The notes under the pieces were generated by a model that was given only the letters and a program-made list of their open reading frames with translations, was not told where the DNA came from and did not search any database. This document shows, one piece after another, positions 41,772 through 49,234 of a stretch of 59,957 nucleotides of DNA. The DNA is from a virus. The translations under genes were made by a program, and so were the position numbers. The stretch is taken from IMG/VR virus record IMGVR_UViG_3300025785_000018, positions 1 through 59,957 of that record; one strand, 5' to 3'. The stretch's first letter is position 1, and each line of letters begins with the position of its first letter.

Positions 41772-42485
41772 ATGGCATTACCAATTAATACCACGCCGGT
41801 ATATACGTTAACGTTACCTTCAACAGGTAAAGATATTAAGTATAGGCCATTTTTAGTAAAAGAAGAGAAAGCATTACTGATCGCTAATCAATCAGAAGAC
41901 ATTAAGGTCATGGTTGAGTCTCTTAAACAAGTCATCAAGGCTTGTATTAAGGATACAGTAGATGTCAATACATTCTCTACGTTTGACCTTGAATACGTGT
42001 TTACACAGATTCGAGCAAAGTCTGTAGGTGAGATGGTTGACTTGTATCTTAAATGCGATACATGTGAAGATGAAAAAGCAGTAGCAAAGGTTACTATTGA
42101 TCTTACTACTCTAACTGTTGAAAAAGATCCAAGTCATACAAATAAGATAGGATTATTTAGTGATGTAGGTGTCATCATGAAATATCCTACAGTTGATGTA
42201 GTTAATAGATTACAAAACATCGATCAAACCGACATGGATGAAGTATTTTCATTAGTGATTGATTGTATAGATTCAATTTATACATCTGACGAGATGTTTT
42301 CAACTAAAGATCAGACAAAAGCAGAATTAATGGAGTTCTTAAACAACCTTACTTCTGATCAGTTTGCAAAGATCCAGGCATTCTTTGAGACTATGCCTAA
42401 GTTGCAACACACTATTGATTATACATGCCCGGTATGTAACAAAGAGCATCATAAAGTATTAGAGGGACTCAACAGTTTTTTTTAA
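41772..42485 (+). CDS. 26: Baseplate hub assembly protein gp26, frameshift donor
   Basis: 237 residues (T4 gp26 is 208). Starts MALPINTTPVYTLTLPSTGK, then IKYRPFLVKEEKALLIANQS, typical of the T4_baseplate (gp26) family, and ends with a zinc-knuckle-like YTCPVCNKEHHKVLEGLNSFF. The last two Phe codons sit on a run of eight T, directly before the stop. The -1 frame continues as a conserved gp51-like sequence, which points to a programmed frameshift. Confidence 0.8.
   Translation: MALPINTTPVYTLTLPSTGKDIKYRPFLVKEEKALLIANQSEDIKVMVESLKQVIKACIKDTVDVNTFSTFDLEYVFTQIRAKSVGEMVDLYLKCDTCEDEKAVAKVTIDLTTLTVEKDPSHTNKIGLFSDVGVIMKYPTVDVVNRLQNIDQTDMDEVFSLVIDCIDSIYTSDEMFSTKDQTKAELMEFLNNLTSDQFAKIQAFFETMPKLQHTIDYTCPVCNKEHHKVLEGLNSFF
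42476..42483 (+). promoter_or_regulatory. T8 slippery site for -1 frameshift
   Basis: Eight T residues cover the last codons AGT-TTT-TTT before TAA. This provides the classical T-TTT-TTT heptamer, on which the two tRNA-Phe can slip back by one base. The -1 frame has no stop until 42662 and no start codon between its preceding stop (42452-42454) and ATG 42524. Confidence 0.6.
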
Positions 42486-42664
42486 TTAATCTCTCTCATG
42501 AGTCATTGCATAATTACTATAAGATGAATTTTGCACTGATGCAGTATCACCATTATGCACTAAGTGATATAGAAAACATGATACCATTTGAGAGAGAAAT
42601 CTATGTGGCTATGTTGATTAAGTACTTAGAAGAAGAAAAGAAAAGGATAGAGAGTAGAAGGTAA
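42482..42664 (+). CDS. 51: gp51-like hub assembly segment, expressed by -1 frameshift
   Basis: Sixty codons in the -1 frame after gp26. Residues read SHESLHNYYKMNFALMQYHH then LSDIENMIPFEREIYVAMLI. This is the conserved tail of the gp26/gp51 region of marine T4-like phages. The conserved part starts (SHESL) upstream of the first in-frame ATG (42524), so initiation at that ATG would lose it. TAA overlaps the next ATG (TAATG). An independent start at 42524 is possible but has no ribosome site. Confidence 0.6.
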   Translation, partial: LINLSHESLHNYYKMNFALMQYHHYALSDIENMIPFEREIYVAMLIKYLEEEKKRIESRR

Positions 42665-44295
42665 TGGCAAAGAAACAAGATCCTAGTATGAACTTATCTT
42701 ATATACTTAAGAAGCAGGAAGAAGAAAAACTTTCTGGCTTAAGTGCTAATGTTGCGTCTCAGTTGACAGAAGCTGGAGTAAATCCTACAGCTACACCGAA
42801 AGAAGCTACTCGACAATCAACTAAAGAAAAGCCAACACCTCAACTTAATATAACTCCAGTATTAACTGAACTAAAATCACTTAACAATAATATGTTAAAA
42901 GTAGTAAAATCCATGGCAGAAAACAATGGATTACTTAAGACTCTTGTTAAGAATTCTAAGGAAGCTAAGTCATCTAAAAATAATCTTACTGAAGATAAAC
43001 TTGAAGATCAAAACTTTAAAGACAAGTTAATGGATTTAATAATTGGTATCAAAGCTGGTACTGATAAGATTGAGAAGCCTAAGAAAGGTTTCTTTGATGA
43101 TTTAGGTAAATGGGCTGCAGGACTTGCTTTAGCTCTTGGTGCACTTATTGGTTGGATTCAAGCTAAAGTTAAGTTCTTGTCTAGATTTATCCCAGATAAC
43201 TTATTAGAATCAGTTAAAAAAAGGTTTGCAAATATTGGTAAGTTCTTTGAAGAACTAATAGCTCCACTTAAAGAAAGATTTGGTAAAGCATTTGGAAAAA
43301 TAGCAGCATTCTTTGAACAAACTTTTAGTAAAATTAAGAAGTTACTTAGCTTTGATAAAGAGGCTAGTATTTTTGCAGAACTAGGTAAAGCTTTTAAAGC
43401 GTTCATATCACCATTTAAAAATGCATTTAGGATCTTAAGAGTCTTAGTATCTGGCCCTATAAAAGAAGTTGAAGGCATATTTAGTGGTATAGCAAAGTTT
43501 GTTAAGACATTTAGCGGAGTTATAGGTAAAGTAGCATCAATAATAAAAATTATTGGAGAACCAATCCTAATCATCATGGCTATCTATGATACGGTAAAAG
43601 GTGCAATTGAAGGGTTCAAAAAAGAAGGTATAGTTGGTGCAGTTAAAGGTGCATTAAAAGGATTATTCGATGCAACTATTGGAGGGTTCTTAGACTTAAT
43701 TAAAGATATAGGATCTTGGGTACTAGAAAAGATTGGGTTTAAATCAGCTGCTAAGTTTTTAGATTCATTCTCGTTTAAAGATTTATACAGTAAATTCTTG
43801 GACTTAATGTTTGCCCCAGCAAAATGGTTCCAAGATATGCTATTATCTTTATGGAATACTGTTAAGAGTATACAGATAGGACCATTTAGTATATTCGGTA
43901 AGAAACTTGGTCCATGGAAACCTTTTGCATCTTTAGGTGGAAGTGATACATCGACACCGTCTGATAATACAAGTGCATCACCAACTTCTTCAGAATCATC
44001 TGATAATACAAGTGCAACACCTACGCCGACACCTGCGACATCAGTAAGTCCAGCATCAAATAGTGTACAATCATCTGATCTAGCTCCATCAAGCAGACAA
44101 ACAGCTGATACTGTTTATACAAGATCTGGAGAAAATGCTGGTATAGCACAAGCTTCTCCAGCTTCAGCACCAGTTTCAGTGGTTAATGCACCAACGACAA
44201 TAACAAAACAAACATCTAATAACTTGATTAAGCTCCCGGTACGGGATGAAGATACTACTATCCAGCAGTATTATAGATCAAGGTTCGCATATTAA
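42664..44295 (+). CDS. Tape measure protein candidate (gp29 position)
   Basis: 543 residues (T4 gp29 is 590). Helix-rich, with a Lys-rich N-terminal half, hydrophobic amphipathic stretches (WAAGLALALGALIGWIQAKV, GVIGKVASIIKIIGEPILII, GAVKGALKGLFDATIGGFL), and a C-terminal Ser/Thr/Pro-rich linker (SDTSTPSDNTSASPTSSE) before KLPVRDEDTTIQQYY. The position after gp26/gp51 and the size fit gp29, the tape measure and hub protein that sets tail length. Sequence similarity to T4 gp29 is not visible. Confidence 0.6.
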   Translation: MAKKQDPSMNLSYILKKQEEEKLSGLSANVASQLTEAGVNPTATPKEATRQSTKEKPTPQLNITPVLTELKSLNNNMLKVVKSMAENNGLLKTLVKNSKEAKSSKNNLTEDKLEDQNFKDKLMDLIIGIKAGTDKIEKPKKGFFDDLGKWAAGLALALGALIGWIQAKVKFLSRFIPDNLLESVKKRFANIGKFFEELIAPLKERFGKAFGKIAAFFEQTFSKIKKLLSFDKEASIFAELGKAFKAFISPFKNAFRILRVLVSGPIKEVEGIFSGIAKFVKTFSGVIGKVASIIKIIGEPILIIMAIYDTVKGAIEGFKKEGIVGAVKGALKGLFDATIGGFLDLIKDIGSWVLEKIGFKSAAKFLDSFSFKDLYSKFLDLMFAPAKWFQDMLLSLWNTVKSIQIGPFSIFGKKLGPWKPFASLGGSDTSTPSDNTSASPTSSESSDNTSATPTPTPATSVSPASNSVQSSDLAPSSRQTADTVYTRSGENAGIAQASPASAPVSVVNAPTTITKQTSNNLIKLPVRDEDTTIQQYYRSRFAY

Positions 44296-44296
44296 A

Positions 44297-44318
44297 AAAG
44301 GGAGCTTTCGCTCCCTTT
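44297..44318. terminator. Bidirectional intrinsic terminator
   Basis: Nine-base-pair stem (AAAGGGAGC / GCTCCCTTT) with a TTTC loop, flanked by A-rich sequence on the left and TTT-CTCTT on the right. It lies between the tape-measure gene stop (44295) and the stop of the convergent gp32 gene (44322). Confidence 0.85.
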
Positions 44319-44321
44319 CTC

Positions 44322-45236
44322 TTATCCTTCGTCAGCTATCTTCTGAAAGAAACTCATATCGAATTCATCATCCGCATTGATCTCAGGCGCCTTTGATGCT
44401 ATCGTAGGGGCTGGAGCCGATGGGTATGATGGAGGTGGAGCTACTGGCAACGGATCAGCTGATAGTTGTTCTGCTGTCGGTGTTGCTGTACCACCACTCA
44501 ATACTGCATCTAACTTAGCTTTTAACTCGTCATATGACTTAAAGTTAGAAGCAGCAAGAAACTCTGACAGTTTGTGTTGAGCGTTTACTACTTCAAGGAT
44601 ACCTTCATCTGTAGATGCCACTGAAGTAGGTTCTGCAAACACTGATTGGTCATAGTTAGGATAACCTTCAACAGTACGCATACGGATCTTGAAGTTTGCA
44701 CCTTCCCATAAGTCAAACACGTTGACTGGTTTTTCATCTTCAAACGTTGGTCTTGCTTTGTTCATGATCATATCAAATATCTTTTTACCATACTTGAATA
44801 GCATGACTTTGCCATTGTTTTCTGGGTGTACAGGGTCTGATACAACTAAGATGTTTGAGATGAAGTTTAATCTACGTTTTTGTGTACGTGCGATCTCTTT
44901 GTTTGCATCTGAACCAGAGTTCCATAGCTTGGTGTTAAGTTCACCAACTGGATCGTTCTGACCTAGTGTCGTGAGTGAGTTCTCAATGTACCATTTACCT
45001 GTTGGTCCTTGGAATCCATGTGAGAAGATCTTTACCCATGGTAACTCATCACCTTCCACTCTTGGTAAGAAACGGATAACTGCAGCTGCATTACCTGCTT
45101 TATCTCTTTCTAATTTCCAAAAGCGATCGTCTGTGTAAGACTTAGTATCTGAGGAGGGGTTTACTGTCTTTTCGAATGCTGATGCTATAGCACCGAAGTC
45201 TTGATTGCGCGAAGCGCGGAGTGTGTTAATGTCCAT
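44322..45236 (-). CDS. 32: Single-stranded DNA-binding protein gp32
   Basis: 304 residues (T4 gp32 is 301). Core motifs GPTGKWYIENSLTTLGQNDP, NTKLWNSGSDANKEIARTQK, RRLNFISNILVVSDPVHPEN, and FKYGKKIFD. The C-terminal tail is Pro/Ala-rich and ends in an acidic segment (DDEFDMSFF), the protein-interaction domain. T4 gp32 uses three Cys and a His for zinc; this protein contains no Cys, so the zinc site is lost. Ribosome site aaaagga. A late promoter lies 58 bases upstream. Confidence 0.95.
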   Translation of the reverse strand: MDINTLRASRNQDFGAIASAFEKTVNPSSDTKSYTDDRFWKLERDKAGNAAAVIRFLPRVEGDELPWVKIFSHGFQGPTGKWYIENSLTTLGQNDPVGELNTKLWNSGSDANKEIARTQKRRLNFISNILVVSDPVHPENNGKVMLFKYGKKIFDMIMNKARPTFEDEKPVNVFDLWEGANFKIRMRTVEGYPNYDQSVFAEPTSVASTDEGILEVVNAQHKLSEFLAASNFKSYDELKAKLDAVLSGGTATPTAEQLSADPLPVAPPPSYPSAPAPTIASKAPEINADDEFDMSFFQKIADEG

Positions 45237-45293
45237 CGTATTTTCCTTTTAACGTTGTATTAATGTGTATAGAGCATGACTTCTGCTCAGCTT

Positions 45294-45301
45294 TATTTAT
45301 A
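45294..45301 (-). promoter_or_regulatory. T4-type late promoter (TATAAATA) before gp32
   Basis: Exact TATAAATA on the minus strand, 57 bases before the gp32 ATG. Late expression of gp32 in addition to upstream read-through would be consistent with its long need in T4 infection. Confidence 0.5.
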
Positions 45302-45328
45302 CATCCACACATCACGAATGCAATAAAT

Positions 45329-45556
45329 TTATATATCAAGAGTACCTTTTTTGGGGAGGTAGTTATTCTCTATCATGTTCAATTCAATCTTTTGTTTGAG
45401 GTTCTTATTGATTAACTTACTGATATCTTCAGGATCAATGAAGTTCTTTTCACAGTATAGTAAGACTGCATCCATATGAGAGATTCGTTTATCTACCACT
45501 AGCTCTTCAATAAACAAAGCAAACTCATTTGTGGTCTTAAATATACGGCCTTCCAT
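45329..45556 (-). CDS. 33: Late transcription co-activator gp33
   Basis: 75 residues. NEFALFIEELVVDKRISHMD, AVLLYCEKNFIDPEDISKLI and LKQKIELNMIENNYLPKK match the gp33 co-activator family, which links the sliding clamp to RNA polymerase at late promoters. Overlaps the start of the preceding gene by one base. Its presence agrees with the TATAAATA promoters in this window. Confidence 0.8.
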   Translation of the reverse strand: MEGRIFKTTNEFALFIEELVVDKRISHMDAVLLYCEKNFIDPEDISKLINKNLKQKIELNMIENNYLPKKGTLDI

Positions 45557-45816
45557 TACAGCATACCTAGATAATAATCTGTCATCTTGATATTGTGCTT
45601 GATGTTCTCAAAAGCCTTATACTTATCGTTATATGCTTTCCAGACTGGCGATGTCTTATCTGTAGTAGCATTCATCTGATCATCGAATAATTCAAGGTAC
45701 TCCTCGAAGAAAACGTTTAGTTCATTAAGATTCTTATTAAGTTCACCTTTTACCCTGATTAGTTCTGCTTTGTTACCTGTTTGGTAACTATGATTTATAT
45801 GTTGAGCCACGTTCAT
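45556..45816 (-). CDS. Small helical protein upstream of gp33
   Basis: 86 residues, helical with hydrophobic heptads (LNELNVFFEEYLELFDDQ) and SPVWKAYNDKYKAFENIKHN followed by YYLGML. Resembles a conserved short helical protein that precedes gp33 in cyanophage-type phages; T4 has DsbA in this neighbourhood but the sequences differ. It is the first gene after promoter 45841-45869 with an agga ribosome site. Confidence 0.6.
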   Translation of the reverse strand: MNVAQHINHSYQTGNKAELIRVKGELNKNLNELNVFFEEYLELFDDQMNATTDKTSPVWKAYNDKYKAFENIKHNIKMTDYYLGML

Positions 45817-45840
45817 GTCCTATTCCTGATTTAAAATAAC

Positions 45841-45869
45841 ATTATACCATGATAAAGAATTAATGTACA
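45841..45869 (-). promoter_or_regulatory. Sigma70-like promoter, TGTACA-17-TATAAT
   Basis: On the minus strand: TGTACA (45869-45864), 17-bp spacer starting TTAATT and ending GG, TATAAT (45846-45841). One of eight sites of the same design. Start codon of the downstream gene (45816) is about 24 bases after the -10. Confidence 0.8.
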
Positions 45870-45871
45870 TG

Positions 45872-46549
45872 CTAATCTATTGAACCGTCTTCAACTTTAA
45901 GTTTTATCTTTTTAGCTGGTTTTGGTTGGTCAACGATCTCATTTTGTTTTTCTGCTAACTTTTTAGATTGTTGGTCCACAGCCTCGAACCTCTTCTTAAG
46001 TCTTGGCTTGATGTCTTCTGAATTGAACCATAACTCGATGCCGTTTAGGACCTTCTGGATCTCATCAGCTGATAAGAAACCTTTATATGCATCCTTTAAC
46101 AGCTTCTCACATTGGGCGATAGTGAAGTCTGTGTGTGCTTTAACTGTAGGAGTGTTACCGGCCGATCCGAATGATGCTGTGTGGATCATGATGTATGCTG
46201 TATCATAGACATGGACAGCATGGCAATACATGGCGATAAGAGAGGCAGCAGAGTGACATGCACCCATAAGGAATGCAGTCACTTCTGCCTGAGATGAAAG
46301 GATGCCTGATATGATTGCTCCAGCAGAATCAAGGTTACCACCATTTGAGTTTATGTATAGGTGGATCTTGTCGTTCTCTGATGCATTTACAAGTAAAGAG
46401 ATAAGCTCTCTATACTTTCCAGGTTCCTCTATCTCTTGATCTAGGAATACTTCATGTGTTCTATATACAGATTCAATCGTATTGATATGTACATTATTAA
46501 GTAATCCACTAAATATACTAGGGACGTTTTCACCTGCAAGTTTGTTCAT
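45872..46549 (-). CDS. ClpP-like serine protease
   Basis: 225 residues. S14/ClpP fold: KIHLYINSNGGNLDSAGAII, FLMGACHSAASLIAM with nucleophile Ser100, and YIMIHTASFGSAG with His123; the third catalytic residue is in the C-terminal helix region. The last 35 residues are a Lys/Pro-rich extension. Phage ClpP-like proteins often act in capsid or scaffold processing or alter host proteolysis; no partner ATPase is visible. Two bases from the SleB-like gene upstream. Confidence 0.85.
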   Translation of the reverse strand: MNKLAGENVPSIFSGLLNNVHINTIESVYRTHEVFLDQEIEEPGKYRELISLLVNASENDKIHLYINSNGGNLDSAGAIISGILSSQAEVTAFLMGACHSAASLIAMYCHAVHVYDTAYIMIHTASFGSAGNTPTVKAHTDFTIAQCEKLLKDAYKGFLSADEIQKVLNGIELWFNSEDIKPRLKKRFEAVDQQSKKLAEKQNEIVDQPKPAKKIKLKVEDGSID

Positions 46550-46551
46550 GA

Positions 46552-47079
46552 TTAACTCTTTCTATAAAATATATGATTCCCGATTACTGTTGTTATATGT
46601 ACATTTTGCCATTGAGGATGTACTTCCTTTGTATGAAAGAACATGGCACCTTTTGTAACGTCTTCCATGTTCTTATAGTTCATGTATGCATATAAAGCTA
46701 CGCTTCTTGCATGCTCAAATACTTCTTTCTCATGTCGTGTATACCTATAAGATATTGCTTTGATCCTCTTATAGTCATCACACCACCAAGAAAACTGACA
46801 CGTCTCTTCTATCTTCTGTGTCATTGTACCACATATAGATGTTGGGTACTTTCCTGAGTGCACCCTGTTAAGGGTAACCATCGCGACAGCTATCTGTCCT
46901 TTTGTTGGTTCATATCCAGCTTCGTAGTATACGTTTTGTGCTAGACACTCGACTTGTTGTTTTTCAACCTTTGTTAGTCGTTTAGGTTGTTCGTACTTTG
47001 TAAATAATGTTTGTGTTTGTGCTATGTTAAAGCAACACAGATAACACAGAGCCAATATTGCGGCGAAAGTCTTTCTCAT
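46552..47079 (-). CDS. Cell wall hydrolase, SleB type, with signal peptide
   Basis: 175 residues. N-terminal signal peptide (MRKTFAAILALCYLCCFNIA) then a SleB-type domain: ECLAQNVYYEAGYEPTKGQI, AVAMVTLNRVHSGKYPTSIC, CQFSWWCDD and GAMFFHTKEVHPQW. SleB hydrolases are lytic transglycosylases or amidases. The signal peptide implies export to the periplasm, so it may help lysis or sacculus remodelling. Confidence 0.85.
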   Translation of the reverse strand: MRKTFAAILALCYLCCFNIAQTQTLFTKYEQPKRLTKVEKQQVECLAQNVYYEAGYEPTKGQIAVAMVTLNRVHSGKYPTSICGTMTQKIEETCQFSWWCDDYKRIKAISYRYTRHEKEVFEHARSVALYAYMNYKNMEDVTKGAMFFHTKEVHPQWQNVHITTVIGNHIFYRKS

Positions 47080-47128
47080 GGGGATATTCTCCTTTTGATA
47101 GTACTTAGCTTTTTATGCGCTTAGTAGT

Positions 47129-47157
47129 ATTATACTTTAGTTATGAATTAAAGTAAA
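47129..47157 (-). promoter_or_regulatory. Sigma70-like promoter, TTTACT-17-TATAAT
   Basis: On the minus strand: TTTACT (47157-47152), 17-bp spacer, TATAAT (47134-47129), 50 bases before the SleB ATG. Spacer begins TTAATT like the other members of the family. Confidence 0.65.
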
Positions 47158-47798
47158 TTTAATTTTTTGTATTGTTGACGGATATCAACTAATTGATTAA
47201 TGAAGCCCTTACGCTTCTGTTGGAAGATTTGTGGTTTTGCATCGTCTACTCCTATGATTATCGTTAAGTCTGGAACTTTAATTCCTGTAAGTTCTTCGAA
47301 CATAACTGAATAAGCAGTTGCCTGTAAAAAGTAATGATCTATATTGTTAATATCTTTGGGGTTTTTGGATGTCTTAAAGTCTATTATACTTAATAACCCA
47401 TCAAACTCTCCGATACAGTCAACGGTTCCTGCCAATTGTAGTTTATCGGAATATAACTTGCTCTCTAGAGCATGTATATTGTCTATCTTATCCACCACTG
47501 GTTTTAAACTATTCCATAATTCAACGTCGAACATGTCGGGTTGAAGTGGCTTCCCTAACAGGAAATCCTCACATAGTGTATGGATACGAGTACCTCGGCT
47601 AGAAGCCTTTGCTGATACTCTATTTGCCTCTTCTTCACCTACTCGCTTACGCCATTCAGCGATGAATTGTCTATTCAAGAGGCCTGTTACTTGTGTTACG
47701 CTTGGATATTTATCTCCAGATGGGGTTTGATATACTCGCCCCTCTGGAGAATCAATCCTTTGTAACACCGGAAACTCATGATATATAAAGTTCTTCAA
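47148..47798 (-). CDS. PD-(D/E)XK exonuclease, MGME1/RecB-like
   Basis: 216 residues. SVTQVTGLLNRQFIAEWRKR, RGTRIHTLCEDFLLGKPLQ, then LAGTVDCIGEFDGLLSIIDF-KTSK (D...DFK, the PD-(D/E)XK core) and YFLQATAYSVMFEELTG, the family pattern of MGME1-type single-strand exonucleases. In T4-like marine phages related nucleases accompany replication genes. The start overlaps nothing and follows a small signal-peptide gene. Confidence 0.8.
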   Translation of the reverse strand: MKNFIYHEFPVLQRIDSPEGRVYQTPSGDKYPSVTQVTGLLNRQFIAEWRKRVGEEEANRVSAKASSRGTRIHTLCEDFLLGKPLQPDMFDVELWNSLKPVVDKIDNIHALESKLYSDKLQLAGTVDCIGEFDGLLSIIDFKTSKNPKDINNIDHYFLQATAYSVMFEELTGIKVPDLTIIIGVDDAKPQIFQQKRKGFINQLVDIRQQYKKLNLL

Positions 47799-48014
47799 TT
47801 ATTTTTTATCTGCGAACTTTGCCTTAAGAGTCGGTTTCTTTTTATGTTCTTTTTTAACTTCAGGCTTTGCTGCTTGTTTCTTTGCCGGTTCTGCCTTCTT
47901 AACCACAGCAGGTTTTGCCTTAACTGGCTCTGCTGCACAAACATAAACAGTGTAACTAATTAAACCAAATGTAACTGCGATTGCTGTTAATTCTTTTGCA
48001 TAATTTTTTAACAT
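47799..48014 (-). CDS. Small exported Lys/Pro/Ala-rich protein
   Basis: 71 residues. An N-terminal membrane or signal segment (AIAVTFGLISYTVYVCAAEP) is followed by a strongly basic tail (VKAKPAVVKKAEPAKKQAAK...). It has its own promoter nine bases upstream and sits between the endolysin and the exonuclease. It may be a spanin-like or DNA-condensing protein; no function is claimed. Confidence 0.55.
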   Translation of the reverse strand: MLKNYAKELTAIAVTFGLISYTVYVCAAEPVKAKPAVVKKAEPAKKQAAKPEVKKEHKKKPTLKAKFADKK

Positions 48015-48023
48015 GATAGTCCT

Positions 48024-48052
48024 ATTATATAATAAAAGTTAATAAAAGTACA
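48024..48052 (-). promoter_or_regulatory. Sigma70-like promoter, TGTACT-17-TATAAT
   Basis: On the minus strand: TGTACT (48052-48047), 17-bp spacer, TATAAT (48029-48024). The downstream ATG (48014) follows after nine bases with an AGGA motif. Confidence 0.6.
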
Positions 48053-48053
48053 A

Positions 48054-48686
48054 TTAAGCTGTGAGTATAGCCAAAGCCTTATCATAGTGGGCTTGTCTCT
48101 CTTCGAGACCAAGATATCCACCATTAATAACCTTCGTCATACCTTTGATATCACCTGCATCAGCAAACCTGTTTAGGTTGTTCTTATTCCAAAACCATAG
48201 TGCTGAGTATAATGAAGTAGGTATATCATCTGTCACGAGGTCTGGATCATCCATCACTGTTTCTGGATCTTCGAAGAAGTCAGTAGCAAACTGTTTATAG
48301 TTTGCCTTACCAGTTAATTGGATTGGTCCTCTACCTCTATACTTCCAACCTTCACCTGATGATTCAGGACCATTACCCATCCTATTTTCATAGATACGGT
48401 TAGCGATCTTTTCAGGTTGACGATGGTAGTTTGCTGCATCGCCATGAAAGTGTGTAGGGAAGAGTTTAACCAGTGCGTCTGAAGAGTAGTTTAGGTTCTC
48501 AGTCAACTTTGTAAAATCTAATGACTCATGTGCACATTGAGCAATGAATGCTGTTACCCTTTGTGCAGTAGTTACTTCAAATTGAGGCAACTGTGTAACC
48601 ATAGCGTTAAACCAATCATGCACGTTATGGTTACGTGTGATGATCTGACCTAACTTCTCTTCAGTGAAATCGAAATTAAAACTCAT
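48054..48686 (-). CDS. GH19 endolysin
   Basis: 210 residues. GH19 chitinase/lysozyme fold: RVTAFIAQCAHESLDFTKLT with catalytic Glu54, ENLNYSSDALVKLFP with Glu63, GEGWKYRGRGPIQLTGKANY, and YSALWFWNKNNLNRFAD. These enzymes cut the peptidoglycan glycan strand. The ATG overlaps the stop of a small membrane protein (TAATG), forming a holin-endolysin-like pair. Confidence 0.9.
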   Translation of the reverse strand: MSFNFDFTEEKLGQIITRNHNVHDWFNAMVTQLPQFEVTTAQRVTAFIAQCAHESLDFTKLTENLNYSSDALVKLFPTHFHGDAANYHRQPEKIANRIYENRMGNGPESSGEGWKYRGRGPIQLTGKANYKQFATDFFEDPETVMDDPDLVTDDIPTSLYSALWFWNKNNLNRFADAGDIKGMTKVINGGYLGLEERQAHYDKALAILTA

Positions 48687-48928
48687 TATTGAGCTGTAGG
48701 TGTATCAGTAGGTTGAGCTGCTGGAGCTGCAACTGGTGCTGCGTCAACTGCTGGAGCTGGAGCTGCTTTGTGTGTAAAGATGCCTTTTAAAGCATTCCAT
48801 GCACCAACTACTGCACCGATAACTGTGTGTACAAGACCAACAACTTTTGCAATTACTAATTCGATTAAAGTTGCAAACTTGCTTTCTACGTATGCGCCTG
48901 CTAAAAATGCTAATGCTAATGTTAACAT
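48686..48928 (-). CDS. Holin-like small membrane protein
   Basis: 80 residues. Hydrophobic stretches (MLTLALAFLAGAYVESKF, VVGLVHTVIGAVVGAW) and an Ala/Pro-rich soluble tail. Coupled by TAATG overlap to the GH19 endolysin, the usual holin location. Good ribosome site (aaaggagaaac). Holin function is inferred from size, membrane segments and neighbour only. Confidence 0.55.
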   Translation of the reverse strand: MLTLALAFLAGAYVESKFATLIELVIAKVVGLVHTVIGAVVGAWNALKGIFTHKAAPAPAVDAAPVAAPAAQPTDTPTAQ

Positions 48929-48969
48929 GTGTTTCTCCTTTATTAACTTGTCGATCTTATATTGCTATG

Positions 48970-48983
48970 GGGTCGACAGACCC
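48970..48983. other. Small hairpin between lysis and 81-residue genes
   Basis: GGGTC-GACA-GACCC stem-loop in the gap after the 81-residue gene stop. There is no following T run on the minus strand, so it is not a clear terminator. It may slow polymerase or be RNA-stability related. Confidence 0.3.
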
Positions 48984-48988
48984 ATATT

Positions 48989-49234
48989 TTAAAAATAACT
49001 GCTTGTTTCTTTAAGACGGCTACCTGCTGTCTTTTCATCGATACGTTGTAACACTTCTTTGAATCCTTGATCTGGTCTATGTAGACCTAATCTAACCGGA
49101 TCTATAAGAGCATTCATACCTAACATTGACTCGATGTTAGGGTTTTCTTTTAAGTATTCCTCTTTTGCGGCGATACTCATCATCTTTTCAAACACCTCAC
49201 CGGTATCTTTATTACGAAAATCATACAATGGCAT
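48989..49234 (-). CDS. Conserved phage protein, MPLYDFR family
   Basis: 81 residues starting MPLYDFRNKDTGEVFEKMMS, with LIDPVRLGLHRPDQGFKEVL. It resembles FmdB-like zinc-ribbon proteins in its first residues but lacks all Cys; such relatives are common in marine T4-like phages. Has a late promoter 18 bases upstream inside the end of the next gene, and an aggag ribosome site. Confidence 0.65.
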   Translation of the reverse strand: MPLYDFRNKDTGEVFEKMMSIAAKEEYLKENPNIESMLGMNALIDPVRLGLHRPDQGFKEVLQRIDEKTAGSRLKETSSYF

